Shown one piece after another: positions 8,906 through 15,940 of a DNA stretch of 64,000 nt. This DNA comes from JBDHWG01 sp039810085 (GTDB taxonomy: Bacteria; Chloroflexota; Anaerolineae; Epilineales; JAHCIE01). A model generated the notes under the pieces. That model did not search any database. It had not been told where the DNA came from and saw only the letters and a program-made list of their open reading frames with translations. The translations under genes were made by a program, and so were the position numbers. The stretch spans positions 1-64,000 of the forward strand of contig JBDHWG010000001.1 of assembly GCA_039810085.1 (NCBI GenBank), given 5' to 3'. Position 1 is the first letter of the stretch, and the number at the start of each line of letters is the position of its first letter.

Positions 8906-9214
8906 CTACGCGGCGCGCCGCCTCTTCCTCGGCCGCGCCTCCTCAGCCTCCACGATCACTGGCGTCTCAGGCGCTTTGGGCGTCGGCTGCGCGTCGGCGT
9001 CGTAGCCGACCATCAGGTGGTGCGGGCGCACATACGCATTCCCGCGCACTTCGAAGCCCGGCGCCGTGACACCCTCGCCCAGCGCCGACGGATGCACGAT
9101 CACCAAATTCGGCTCGACGCCGAAACGCTCGCGATAGCGCTCCGCCGCCAGCTCGACCTTGACGGTAAACGGCGTCTTGGGGTCTTTATCGTACCACATC
9201 AAACCGATATCCAT
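8906..9214 (-). CDS. small conserved-looking protein of unknown function
   Basis: I do not recognise this 102-residue protein. The first 75 residues look globular (DIGLMWYDKDPKTPF, then ERFGVEPNLVIVHPSAL), while the end is Pro/Glu-rich and finishes in a basic RPRKRRRAA tail that could bind nucleic acid. The ATG at 9214 has a GGGAG site eight bases upstream. A GTG three codons earlier overlaps that site and is less likely. It is the last member of the series lexA, FtsK-like, membrane protein, this gene, each about 65-90 bases apart. A role linked to the DNA pump is an inference from position only. Confidence 0.55.
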   Translation of the reverse strand: MDIGLMWYDKDPKTPFTVKVELAAERYRERFGVEPNLVIVHPSALGEGVTAPGFEVRGNAYVRPHHLMVGYDADAQPTPKAPETPVIVEAEEARPRKRRRAA

Positions 9215-9299
9215 AACTGCCACTCCCGACTAGAATGTGTGATGGTGGGGAGCATCGCTCACGTCTCCAGGCAGGCAGTCATACCTGCCCGTGTCGGGG

Positions 9300-9677
9300 C
9301 TAACCATCCTCACCGACAATATTGAACTCTCGCTGCACCGGAGGCAGCGCAGCCTGTTGCGGATACCAGCCGCCCATGTTGCGCGGCATCGGCGGCATCT
9401 GCGCCGTCGGAACGACGATGATCTGCGGCGGCGCGGCCGGCGCCATGCCCTGCCCCTGCCAGGGCTGGAGCGCCGTCCCCGTCTGGGGCTTCTCAGCCTC
9501 GCGCGGCTCCGAACGGCGCGCGGCGTACAGGACGAGCAGCGCCACGGGCAGCGTTCCAACAATACCCAGCACAACCCCAACGACGACCGCCATCGCTTCG
9601 GACCCTATGCGGATCGCCACCGCCGCACCCAAGCCGGCGAAAAACGCAATCACAGCACCTCGGAAGAGCCACTTCAC
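9300..9677 (-). CDS. membrane protein with N-terminal helices and Pro-rich tail
   Basis: I do not recognise the family. The protein has about 125 residues if translation starts at the GTG at 9677, which has AGGAGG five bases upstream. A longer open frame exists but its first 28 codons run through a dispersed repeat. Residues 5-55 form two hydrophobic segments separated by a short glutamate-containing turn. The cytoplasmic or external tail is rich in Pro, Gln and Ala (PAAPPQ, MPPMPRNMGGWYPQQ) and is probably disordered. Its position directly after the anchorless FtsK-like pump makes it a candidate membrane partner for that pump, which is an inference. Confidence 0.55.
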   Translation of the reverse strand: MKWLFRGAVIAFFAGLGAAVAIRIGSEAMAVVVGVVLGIVGTLPVALLVLYAARRSEPREAEKPQTGTALQPWQGQGMAPAAPPQIIVVPTAQMPPMPRNMGGWYPQQAALPPVQREFNIVGEDG

Positions 9678-9698
9678 GTTCGCCTCCTGTACCTCTGT

Positions 9699-9726
9699 CA
9701 TGCTGAATGAAACGAAGCATCCTTCG
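9699..9726. repeat. short dispersed repeat 'TGTCATGCTGAATGAAACGAAGCATCC'-type
   Basis: A 28-base segment between the FtsK-like and membrane-protein genes matches a type of short palindromic repeat common in environmental bacterial genomes (TGTCATGCTGA...GAAGCATC). It explains why the open frame of the membrane protein extends upstream of its real start. Confidence 0.5.
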
Positions 9727-9764
9727 ATGCTGCTGGGGCCTCGGCGCTGCTCAGGCGACAACCA

Positions 9765-11069
9765 TTACGATGCCTTCTTTTGGCCGCCGGGTAGAACCTG
9801 CCATCCGATGGGGCGGGCCTTCTTGGGGGTAGAAGGCGCTTGCGGCGCTCCCAGGCCGTCGAGGCCCAGCGCGAGCTGCTGCGCACCGTCTGGGACGGCC
9901 GGCGACGGAGCCGCCGGAGCCTTGGGGCGTGCAGGTGGCGGCGTCGGCGGCGCCGACGCCGGAGTAGGCGCTGGGGCCGGGGGCCGAGCGGCTGCCGCAC
10001 GTCGGCGCGGCGCAGGCGCTACGGGAGCCGCAATTGTGGCGAGGTCCGTCAGCGGTCGGGGCAGCTCGCCCGGCGGCAGGCAATCGTTCAGATCGCTCTC
10101 CGACACGAAGGCGGCCTGAAGTCGGTGCGCGTTGCCCTGGACCACGAGCAAGAAGTCGCCGCGCCCCACCAACCGCTCCGCGCCACTCTTGGCGATGCCC
10201 GCCGCTACCCGCGCATCCTCGGCGCTGGCGACGCTTCCGACAAGCCGCGCCGGAAAGTTCGCCTTCACCAGCGAGCCGATGATGGCGCTGCTCGGCTTCT
10301 GCGTGCAGCACACCAGATGCAGGCCCGCCTCGCGTCCGCGCTGGGAGATGCGGGTCAACGCCATCTCGACCGCCGTCCCGCCGACCAGCGCCAGGTCGGC
10401 CAACTCGTCGATAAACGTCACGATGCGCGGGAGTGTGATGCGCTCGCGGTCACGCCGCTCCATCTCCTGCACGAGCCACTGCAACGCGACAATGGCCTCC
10501 TCAGCGTTCTGCGCCACGCTTGCCACCAGGTGCGGCACGTTGGCAAACGGCGCGTAACCGCGACCCTTCGGGTCGATGAGCAATAGCGCCAGGTCCGCCG
10601 GCGAGTTGTAGTGGGCCAGGCTGGCGATCATCGACCGCGCCAGCGCGGTCTTGCCGCTGCCCGTCGTTCCGCTCACAAGGACGTGAGGAACTTCTGGGCT
10701 GGAGAGGCGCAGGAGAATCGGCGTGCCTTCACCGTCCATGCCTAGAATCGCCGTGTGCGGTGGAATGTGCTGCAACCGCTCGACCAGGTCGAACAGATGC
10801 ACCATGCTGCGGTCGCCGCGCGGGAATTCCAGGTCGATTGTCGCGCCATGCCGGACGACGCGGCACGTCGCAACGCCGAGGGCCAGGGCCAGCTCCTCGG
10901 AAAGCCGGGTGATTTGGTTGATTTTGGTGCCGACGGCCGGCACCAGGTGGAAGCGGACGATTTGAGGCGTGACGGAGCCGCCGGTGACACGGCCGTTGAT
11001 TTTGTGGCTGGCCAGCACCGCTTCGATCTGGTCAGCCTGGTAGTGTAGCTGGTTGATGCGCTTGCTCAT
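9765..11069 (-). CDS. soluble FtsK/SpoIIIE-type DNA translocase
   Basis: The 434-residue protein holds an FtsK alpha-like region (about 25-110, with TPQIVRFHLVPAVGTKI and LSEELALALGV) and the RecA-like beta motor (about 115-345). Walker A is GTTGSGKT (134-141) and Walker B is VTFIDELADL (about 217-226). The stretch ISQRGREAGLHLVCCTQKPS contains the typical sensor and arginine-finger region. The four N-terminal membrane helices of FtsK and the C-terminal gamma DNA-reading domain are both missing. Instead, the last 80 residues are Ala/Pro-rich and end in a basic segment. It should pump double-stranded DNA with ATP in the cytoplasm. It follows lexA by 66 bases, so SOS control is likely. A conjugative-element origin is possible, but no integrase or relaxase is nearby. 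Confidence 0.85.
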   Translation of the reverse strand: MSKRINQLHYQADQIEAVLASHKINGRVTGGSVTPQIVRFHLVPAVGTKINQITRLSEELALALGVATCRVVRHGATIDLEFPRGDRSMVHLFDLVERLQHIPPHTAILGMDGEGTPILLRLSSPEVPHVLVSGTTGSGKTALARSMIASLAHYNSPADLALLLIDPKGRGYAPFANVPHLVASVAQNAEEAIVALQWLVQEMERRDRERITLPRIVTFIDELADLALVGGTAVEMALTRISQRGREAGLHLVCCTQKPSSAIIGSLVKANFPARLVGSVASAEDARVAAGIAKSGAERLVGRGDFLLVVQGNAHRLQAAFVSESDLNDCLPPGELPRPLTDLATIAAPVAPAPRRRAAAARPPAPAPTPASAPPTPPPARPKAPAAPSPAVPDGAQQLALGLDGLGAPQAPSTPKKARPIGWQVLPGGQKKAS

Positions 11070-11074
11070 GGGTA

Positions 11075-11119
11075 CCGCCTCCCAAGGCGGACCCTGAAGG
11101 CGGCCTACGCCTTCAGGGT
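11075..11119 (-). promoter_or_regulatory. tandem intercistronic hairpins before the FtsK-like gene
   Basis: Two perfect stems lie between lexA and the FtsK-like ATG. The first is ACCCTGAAGGC / GCCTTCAGGGT (11091-11119, 11 bp) and the second CCGCCT-TGGG-AGGCGG (11075-11090). The only Shine-Dalgarno candidate (GGGAGGCGG) lies in the second stem, so the hairpin could limit translation of the pump or mark an RNA processing site. Confidence 0.6.
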
Positions 11120-11135
11120 CTTGGCCTGCACCTTC

Positions 11136-11783
11136 TCAGACCTGGCGGATCACTGCGATAACCTTCCCCTGCACCCTGACCTGCGCCGGATCACAGTAGA
11201 TCGGCTGCATCGTGGCGTTCTCTGGCTGAAGCCGAATGCGGTCGCCTTCGTGGAAGAAGCGCTTCAGCGTCGTTTCGCCGCCCTTGTCGGTCTCAATCCA
11301 GACGGCGACCAGGTCCCCATTCTCCGCCGTGTCCACGTGCCGCAGGATGACCGTGTCGCCGTCGTTGATGAGGGCGTCGATCATCGAGAAGCCGCGCACC
11401 TTCATGGCGTAGACGTCCCGCGTGTCGCCGACGAGGTCGCGCGTGAGGGTAAGGGTGTCCACCGCGCTGTCGTCCGGCTTCGGCAGCGGCAAACCTGCCG
11501 CAATCTCGCCATAATGCGGGATGACCAGCACACCTGTCCCGTACTGCGCGCCGTCCCAGCAATAGAGCAGCTCGATGCCGCGCGCGATGCGCGGGGTGAT
11601 GCGCAGAAAGCCTAGCTCTTCGAGGCGCTTCACGTCGCGGTGAACGTGGTCTTCCGACTTCATCTGCATCGCGTCGCGGATCTCCCGAATGCTCGGGGCA
11701 CGGCCGTGGCGATTCATGTATGTCTCAAGGAATCTCAGCATCCGTCTCTGATGGTCCGTCAGTTCTTCAACTCTTGGTCTCAC
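11136..11783 (-). CDS. lexA: SOS repressor LexA
   Basis: LexA represses DNA-damage genes until RecA filaments trigger its self-cleavage. The 215-residue protein has the N-terminal winged helix (about 1-70, with SIREIRDAMQMKSEDHVHRDVKRLEELG as the recognition region) and the C-terminal S24 peptidase domain. The cleavage bond is Ala96-Gly97 (IAAGLP), the catalytic serine is Ser133 (GFSMID) and the general base is Lys174 (TTLKRFF). The start is a GTG with AGGAGG five bases upstream. The promoter carries two SOS boxes, so the gene is autoregulated. It leads a likely operon with the FtsK-like pump and two further genes. Confidence 0.96.
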   Translation of the reverse strand: MRPRVEELTDHQRRMLRFLETYMNRHGRAPSIREIRDAMQMKSEDHVHRDVKRLEELGFLRITPRIARGIELLYCWDGAQYGTGVLVIPHYGEIAAGLPLPKPDDSAVDTLTLTRDLVGDTRDVYAMKVRGFSMIDALINDGDTVILRHVDTAENGDLVAVWIETDKGGETTLKRFFHEGDRIRLQPENATMQPIYCDPAQVRVQGKVIAVIRQV

Positions 11784-11799
11784 AGCCCCTCCTAGAACA

Positions 11800-11811
11800 G
11801 AACTCTTGTTC
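11800..11811. promoter_or_regulatory. SOS box 1 (LexA operator)
   Basis: GAACTCTTGTTC matches the Gram-positive/Chloroflexota LexA consensus GAAC-N4-GTTC exactly. It lies just downstream of the predicted lexA transcription start and before the ribosome site. Confidence 0.9.
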
Positions 11812-11821
11812 TACGAGTAGT

Positions 11822-11850
11822 AGTATAGCAGAACAGGTGTTCGATGTCAA
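11822..11850 (-). promoter_or_regulatory. lexA promoter
   Basis: On the minus strand a perfect -35 TTGACA (11845-11850) and -10 TATACT (11822-11827) are separated by 17 bases. Transcription should start near 11815. A LexA operator occupies the spacer. Confidence 0.9.
11831..11842. promoter_or_regulatory. SOS box 2 (LexA operator in promoter spacer)
   Basis: GAACAGGTGTTC is a second exact GAAC-N4-GTTC site. It lies between the -35 and -10 elements, with its centre 31 bases from box 1. That is about three helical turns, so two LexA dimers would sit on the same DNA face. Confidence 0.9.
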
Positions 11851-11884
11851 GACCCAAGGCAGGGTAAAAACGGGGGTTTGCGAT

Positions 11885-11893
11885 TTAGCACTC
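11885..11893 (+). promoter_or_regulatory. CIRCE half-site with a possible upstream groES promoter
   Basis: TTAGCACTC, identical to the left arm of CIRCE, stands alone here. A TATAAT lies at 11909-11914, with TTAGCA in the -35 region at an 18-base spacing. A second, HrcA-influenced groES promoter is possible, but the right CIRCE arm is absent. Confidence 0.4.
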
Positions 11894-11975
11894 TTGCAGC
11901 TTCTCTGCTATAATAGAAACCTCCTCGTGGAAGATAAAAACTTCTTTAAATCTGCGCAAATTCCCCCTCTACCAC

Positions 11976-12003
11976 TTGACAAACGTCCAAACTGGCGTAA
12001 AAT
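11976..12003 (+). promoter_or_regulatory. groESL promoter
   Basis: A perfect -35 TTGACA (11976-11981) is followed after 16 bases by -10 TAAAAT (11998-12003). Transcription should start around 12010, immediately before the CIRCE element. Confidence 0.88.
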
Positions 12004-12013
12004 ATATCTCGGT

Positions 12014-12040
12014 TTAGCACTCTCGGTGAGTGAGTGCTAA
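12014..12040 (+). promoter_or_regulatory. CIRCE element (HrcA operator)
   Basis: TTAGCACTC, nine bases, then GAGTGCTAA is an exact CIRCE inverted repeat. It lies at the predicted start of the groES transcript, so HrcA should block the promoter in unstressed cells. hrcA itself is not in the window. Confidence 0.97.
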
Positions 12041-12051
12041 AACACTCACCG
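12024..12051 (+). promoter_or_regulatory. second hairpin overlapping CIRCE
   Basis: CGGTGAGTG (12024-12032) pairs perfectly with CACTCACCG (12043-12051) around a ten-base loop. Its left arm is the CIRCE loop and its loop contains the right CIRCE arm, so the two hairpins cannot form together in the mRNA. Confidence 0.75.
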
Positions 12052-12080
12052 AAAAATCACTTTGAAGGAGGTAGTACCGC

Positions 12081-12395
12081 ATGAGCTTGAATCTTAAGCC
12101 TCTGGGCGACCGGGTGATCGTCGAGCCGATTGAGAAGGAAGAGATGACCCCGACGGGTATCTACGTACCCGAGACCGCGAAGGAGAAGCCCCAGGAGGGC
12201 ACCGTCCTCGCTGCTGGCAACGGTCGGCTGAACGAGGAGACCGGCAAGCGCACGCCGATGGAAGTGGCCGTGGGCGACCGCGTCATCTACCAGAAGTACG
12301 CGGGCACCGAGGTCAAGATCGATAACAAGAAGTACCTCATCCTGAGCGAGAAGGACATCCTCGCCGTCGTCCAGACTGAGAAAGCTAACGCGTAA
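12081..12395 (+). CDS. groES: co-chaperonin GroES
   Basis: GroES caps the GroEL folding chamber as a seven-subunit ring. The 104-residue protein has the expected LKPLGDRVIVEPIEKEE start, a mobile loop (EEMTPTGIYVPETAKEKPQEG) and the conserved GDRVIYQKYAGTEVKIDNKKYLIL core. The ATG at 12081 follows AAGGAGGT by eight bases. It is first in the groES-groEL operon, 35 bases before groEL, under CIRCE/HrcA heat-shock control. Confidence 0.97.
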   Translation: MSLNLKPLGDRVIVEPIEKEEMTPTGIYVPETAKEKPQEGTVLAAGNGRLNEETGKRTPMEVAVGDRVIYQKYAGTEVKIDNKKYLILSEKDILAVVQTEKANA

Positions 12396-12430
12396 ATCGC
12401 TGCCACAGAAGCGCAAGGAGGATAGTGGAT

Positions 12431-14059
12431 ATGCCTAAGCAGCTAGTATTTGGAGAAGAGGCGCGCCGCGAGCTGAAGCGCGGCGTCGATAGCGTCGCCA
12501 ACGCCGTCAAGACGACCCTAGGCCCCAAGGGCCGCAACGTCGCCCTGGACAAGAAGTTCGGCGCGCCGACCGTCACCCACGACGGCGTAACCGTGGCCAA
12601 GGACATTGAGCTGGAAGAGCCGTTCGCCAACATGGGCGCGCAGCTCGTCAAGGAAGCCGCCACCAAGACCGACGACACCGCCGGTGACGGCACGACGACC
12701 GCGACCGTTCTGGCCCAGGCCATCATCACCGAAGGTCTGCGCAACGTGGCCGCCGGCGCCAACCCGATGCAGATTCAGATCGGCATCCAGAAGGCGCGCG
12801 AGGCCGTCGTCCAGGCCATCAAGGACACTGCCATCCCGGTCAGCGGTCGCGACGACATCGCCAACATCGCCACCATCTCCGCGGGCGACCGCGAGATCGG
12901 CAACCTCATCGCCGATGTCATGGAGAAGGTCGGCAAGGACGGCGTCATCACCGTCGAGGAGAGCAAGGGTCTGGCGTTCGAGACCGAGTACGTCGAGGGT
13001 ATGCAGTTCGACCGCGGCTACATCTCCCCCTACTTCATCACCAACCCTGAGCGGATGGAAGCCACCGTCGACAACCCATACATCCTCATCACCGACAAGA
13101 AGATCTCGGCCGCCGCTGACATCGTCCCCATCATGGAGAAGCTGGTTCAGACCGGCCGCCGCGACTTTGTCGTGATTGCCGAGGACGTCGAGGGTGAGGC
13201 CCTGGCGACCCTGGTGCTCAACAAGCTGCGTGGCACGTTCAACGCCCTGGCCCTCAAGGCCCCTGGCTTCGGCGACCGCCGCAAGGCCATGCTGGGCGAC
13301 ATCGCCACCCTGACCGGCGGCCTCGTCATCAGCGAGGAAGTCGGCCGCAAGCTCGAGACCGTGACCATCGCCGACCTCGGCCGCTGCGACAAGGTCATCT
13401 CCACCAAGGACGACTCGACCGTCGTCGGCGGCGCAGGCAAGGAGAGCGAGATCATGGGCCGTATCGAGCAGATCAAGGCCCAGATCGAGCAGACCACGTC
13501 CGACTACGACCGCGAGAAGCTCCAGGAGCGCATGGCGAAGCTGAGCGGCGGCGTCGCGATCATCCGCGTCGGCGCGGCCACTGAGACCGAGCTCAAGGAG
13601 AAGAAGCACCGCGTCGAGGACGCGTTGCGCGCCGCTCGCGCCTCCGTCGAGGAGGGCGTGGTGCCTGGCGGTGGCGTGGCCCTGATCAACGCTCAGCAGG
13701 CTCTGGCTGACCTGAAGCTCGAAGGTGACGCTGCGACCGGTGTCCGCATCGTGCGTCGCGCCCTCGAGGAGCCAATGCGCCAGCTCGCCGAGAACGCGGG
13801 CATGGACGGCGCGGTGGCCGTGGACGACGTCCGCCGCAGCATGCGCGAGAGCGGCAGCAAGACGATGGGCTACAACGTCATGAGCGGCGAGATGACGGAC
13901 ATGATGAAGGCCGGCATCATCGACCCGGCCAAGGTGACGCGCTCGGCCGTCGAGAACGCCACCTCCATCGGCGCGATGATCCTGACCACGGAGGCGCTCG
14001 TGACCGACCTGCCTGAGAAGGAGAAGGCGGCTGGCGCCCCGCCGATGCCGGAGTACTAA
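12431..14059 (+). CDS. groEL: chaperonin GroEL
   Basis: This is the 60 kDa chaperonin, a double seven-subunit ring that folds proteins with ATP and GroES. At about 542 residues it has the normal length. It shows VANAVKTTLGPKGRNV near the N terminus, the catalytic GDGTTTATVLAQ segment, and the apical domain with YISPYFITNPERMEA. The C terminus ends AGAPPMPEY and lacks the usual Gly-Gly-Met repeat. The ATG at 12431 has AGGAGG nine bases upstream; a GTG two codons earlier is too close to that site. The operon ends in a strong terminator. Confidence 0.97.
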   Translation: MPKQLVFGEEARRELKRGVDSVANAVKTTLGPKGRNVALDKKFGAPTVTHDGVTVAKDIELEEPFANMGAQLVKEAATKTDDTAGDGTTTATVLAQAIITEGLRNVAAGANPMQIQIGIQKAREAVVQAIKDTAIPVSGRDDIANIATISAGDREIGNLIADVMEKVGKDGVITVEESKGLAFETEYVEGMQFDRGYISPYFITNPERMEATVDNPYILITDKKISAAADIVPIMEKLVQTGRRDFVVIAEDVEGEALATLVLNKLRGTFNALALKAPGFGDRRKAMLGDIATLTGGLVISEEVGRKLETVTIADLGRCDKVISTKDDSTVVGGAGKESEIMGRIEQIKAQIEQTTSDYDREKLQERMAKLSGGVAIIRVGAATETELKEKKHRVEDALRAARASVEEGVVPGGGVALINAQQALADLKLEGDAATGVRIVRRALEEPMRQLAENAGMDGAVAVDDVRRSMRESGSKTMGYNVMSGEMTDMMKAGIIDPAKVTRSAVENATSIGAMILTTEALVTDLPEKEKAAGAPPMPEY

Positions 14060-14084
14060 GCCGACGGTATCGCTTGATAGACAA

Positions 14085-14117
14085 AACACTGCCTCCCCGC
14101 AATGGGGAGGCAGTGTT
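14085..14117 (+). terminator. groESL terminator
   Basis: AACACTGCCTCCCC pairs perfectly with GGGGAGGCAGTGTT (14 bp, five-base loop) and is followed by GTTTGT. It lies 26 bases after the groEL stop codon. Confidence 0.9.
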
Positions 14118-14144
14118 GTTTGTAAGAGGGTCAGGCTTCGGACC

Positions 14145-14221
14145 CCGAAAGGCACGAAAGCTCACGAAATACACGAAAGTAAGACGTGAACTTTTCGCGC
14201 CTTTCGCGCCCTTCGTGGTTC
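14145..14221. repeat. palindromic 'CGAAAGGCACGAAAG...CTTTCGTGGTTC' repeat
   Basis: A GAAAGGCACGAAAG-type left arm and a TTTCGCGCCTTTCGCGCCCTTCGTGGTTC-like right arm form an imperfect palindrome between groEL and murJ. Copies are at 155-195 (half) and 45205-45302 (full). Confidence 0.75.
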
Positions 14222-14240
14222 AGTATTCCGCGTGCAGACT

Positions 14241-15800
14241 CTAGGCTGTCGGCCGCAGGCGGACGGTGAAGCGGGCGGCGAGGCGTTGGAGCATCGCCAG
14301 CTCGGGCGAGCCGAGGGCGAGGGCGGCCACGAAGAATGCGACGGCGCCAATTGACAGCTCGATGATAGCGCGGACAGCGCCCGGCAGCGGCGGCATGAAG
14401 AGGATAACGCCGATCAGCACGCCCGTCATGACCAGGGTCGCCAGAATGGTCTTAACCAGTGACAGGCGCAGCATCCCATCGTCGAACCCACCGATGCGCC
14501 GCCAAAGGATGGTGGCGAGGATAGCCATCTCAATCGTCGTCGCCAGGGAGTTGGCGAGGGCGAGGCCGCCCTGCTGCATCGGGCGGATGAGGATGAGGCT
14601 GAGGGCGATGTTGAGGCCCATGACCAGGACGCCGAGCAGCACGGGCGTGAGCGTGTCGTGGAGGGCGTAGAAGGCGCGGGTGATAATCTCGACCATGGAG
14701 TGGGCGAACAGGCCCAGGGCGTAGAATTGTAGGGCGTCGGCGGTCAGCGACGTTGACTCGACGCTGAACGAGCCGCGTTGCAGGAGAAGCTGGATGATGG
14801 GCGTGCGCAGCAGATACAGCCCAGCACTGGCCGGAATGGTGACGAACGCGATGAGGCGCAACAGCCCAGCCAGCGTCTGTTTCATCTCCTCGTGTTCGCC
14901 GCGCGCGATCTGCGCTGAGAACGTCGGGAAGACGGCGTTGGCGATGGACAGGGCAAAGATGCCCTGCGGCAGAAGCATGATAACCCAGGCATAGCTCAGC
15001 GCCGCCACCTTGGCCGGACCGTCGTCCAGGTGCGACGCGAGGTTGACGTTGGCGATGAAGTTGAGCTGCACCGCCGCCAGCCCCAGCGTCCGCGGCGCGA
15101 TGAGCTTCGTCACCTCGCGGACGCTTTTCAAGTGGAGACCAAATGTCCAGGAATAGCGGCTCGGCAGGCGCAATAAGCCCGGTATCTGAATGCCCAGGTG
15201 AAGCGCCGCCCCCAGGACGACGCCCGCCGCTAGTCCGGCGACGCCGAAGCCGCGCGGCGCGAGGACCAGCGCGCCGAAGATGATGGCGAGGTTATAGACG
15301 ATGGGGGAGAGGGCGGGCAAAAGAAAGCGCTGGTACGACTGGAGGATGGCCGTCACCAGGCCGCTGACGGCAAACAGCACCGGCGACAGGAGCATGATGC
15401 TCACCAGGTTCGACGTGAGCGCCTGCTCTTCCGGGGAGAAGCCGGAGACGATCAGACTGGTGACGTTGCTGCGGAAGAAGGCGGCGACAACGGCGAAGAT
15501 GATGAGCAGCACCGTCATGATGTTCATGATGGCGCTGGCCGTCTGCCACGCCTCGCTGTCTTCGTCGCGGGCGATGAGGCTCGCGAACACGGGGATGAAT
15601 GCCGACCCGATGGCCCCCGCGCCAATGACGTTGAACAGCAGGTCGGGGACGCGGAACGCCGCCAGGTACGCCCCGTAGTCGGGGTTGGTGCCGAACTGGT
15701 AGCCGATGACCGCTTCGCGGGCCAGGCCAAGGACGCGGCTGATAACGAAGGACGCCATCAAGATGGCAGTGTTCTTGGCCAGGACAGAGCGCCGGCTCAA
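14241..15800 (-). CDS. murJ: lipid II flippase MurJ (MviN family)
   Basis: MurJ moves the peptidoglycan precursor lipid II across the inner membrane. The 519-residue protein has 13-14 hydrophobic segments, the typical opening (AKNTAILMASFVISRVLGLAREAVIGYQFG) with its conserved arginines, and the family loop GAGAIGSAFIPVFA. The length matches the family. The start ATG lies 35 bases downstream of a predicted minus-strand promoter and is divergent from the Ddn-like gene. In Chloroflexota, MurJ homologues may also flip other polyprenyl-linked sugars; that alternative cannot be excluded. Confidence 0.92.
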   Translation of the reverse strand: MSRRSVLAKNTAILMASFVISRVLGLAREAVIGYQFGTNPDYGAYLAAFRVPDLLFNVIGAGAIGSAFIPVFASLIARDEDSEAWQTASAIMNIMTVLLIIFAVVAAFFRSNVTSLIVSGFSPEEQALTSNLVSIMLLSPVLFAVSGLVTAILQSYQRFLLPALSPIVYNLAIIFGALVLAPRGFGVAGLAAGVVLGAALHLGIQIPGLLRLPSRYSWTFGLHLKSVREVTKLIAPRTLGLAAVQLNFIANVNLASHLDDGPAKVAALSYAWVIMLLPQGIFALSIANAVFPTFSAQIARGEHEEMKQTLAGLLRLIAFVTIPASAGLYLLRTPIIQLLLQRGSFSVESTSLTADALQFYALGLFAHSMVEIITRAFYALHDTLTPVLLGVLVMGLNIALSLILIRPMQQGGLALANSLATTIEMAILATILWRRIGGFDDGMLRLSLVKTILATLVMTGVLIGVILFMPPLPGAVRAIIELSIGAVAFFVAALALGSPELAMLQRLAARFTVRLRPTA

Positions 15801-15834
15801 CAGGTTACCTCATCTGGTGAAATTCGCACCGGCA

Positions 15835-15862
15835 ATTCTAACGGTCTCGGCGCAAATGTCCA
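15835..15862 (-). promoter_or_regulatory. murJ promoter
   Basis: On the minus strand -35 TGGACA (15857-15862) and -10 TAGAAT (15835-15840) are separated by 16 bases, upstream of the murJ ATG. Confidence 0.6.
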
Positions 15863-15870
15863 TTTCCGAC

Positions 15871-15899
15871 GTGACACCTCGTTGAAGCCGGTATATACT
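15871..15899 (+). promoter_or_regulatory. promoter of the Ddn-like gene
   Basis: -35 GTGACA (15871-15876) and -10 TATACT (15894-15899) with a 17-base spacer lie 41 bases before the ATG, divergent from the murJ promoter. Confidence 0.75.
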
Positions 15900-15940
15900 T
15901 CGCAGGACACGCTCATTCAACACAAAACTTACGAGGATTT

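Noticed and set aside
9678..9761. Upstream 28-codon extension of the small membrane protein
   Set aside because: It coincides with a short dispersed repeat and has no ribosome site, while a GTG with AGGAGG five bases upstream lies at 9677.
8906..11783. Reading the lexA / FtsK-like region as an integrated conjugative element
   Set aside because: No integrase, relaxase, replication gene, tRNA or flanking direct repeats were seen; only the soluble FtsK motor recalls such elements.
12518..14155. Long minus-strand reading frame antisense to groEL (about 545 codons)
   Set aside because: It mirrors the codon pattern of groEL, is rich in Asp/Val/His/Leu without any known domain, and has no ribosome site. 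GroEL itself is certain.
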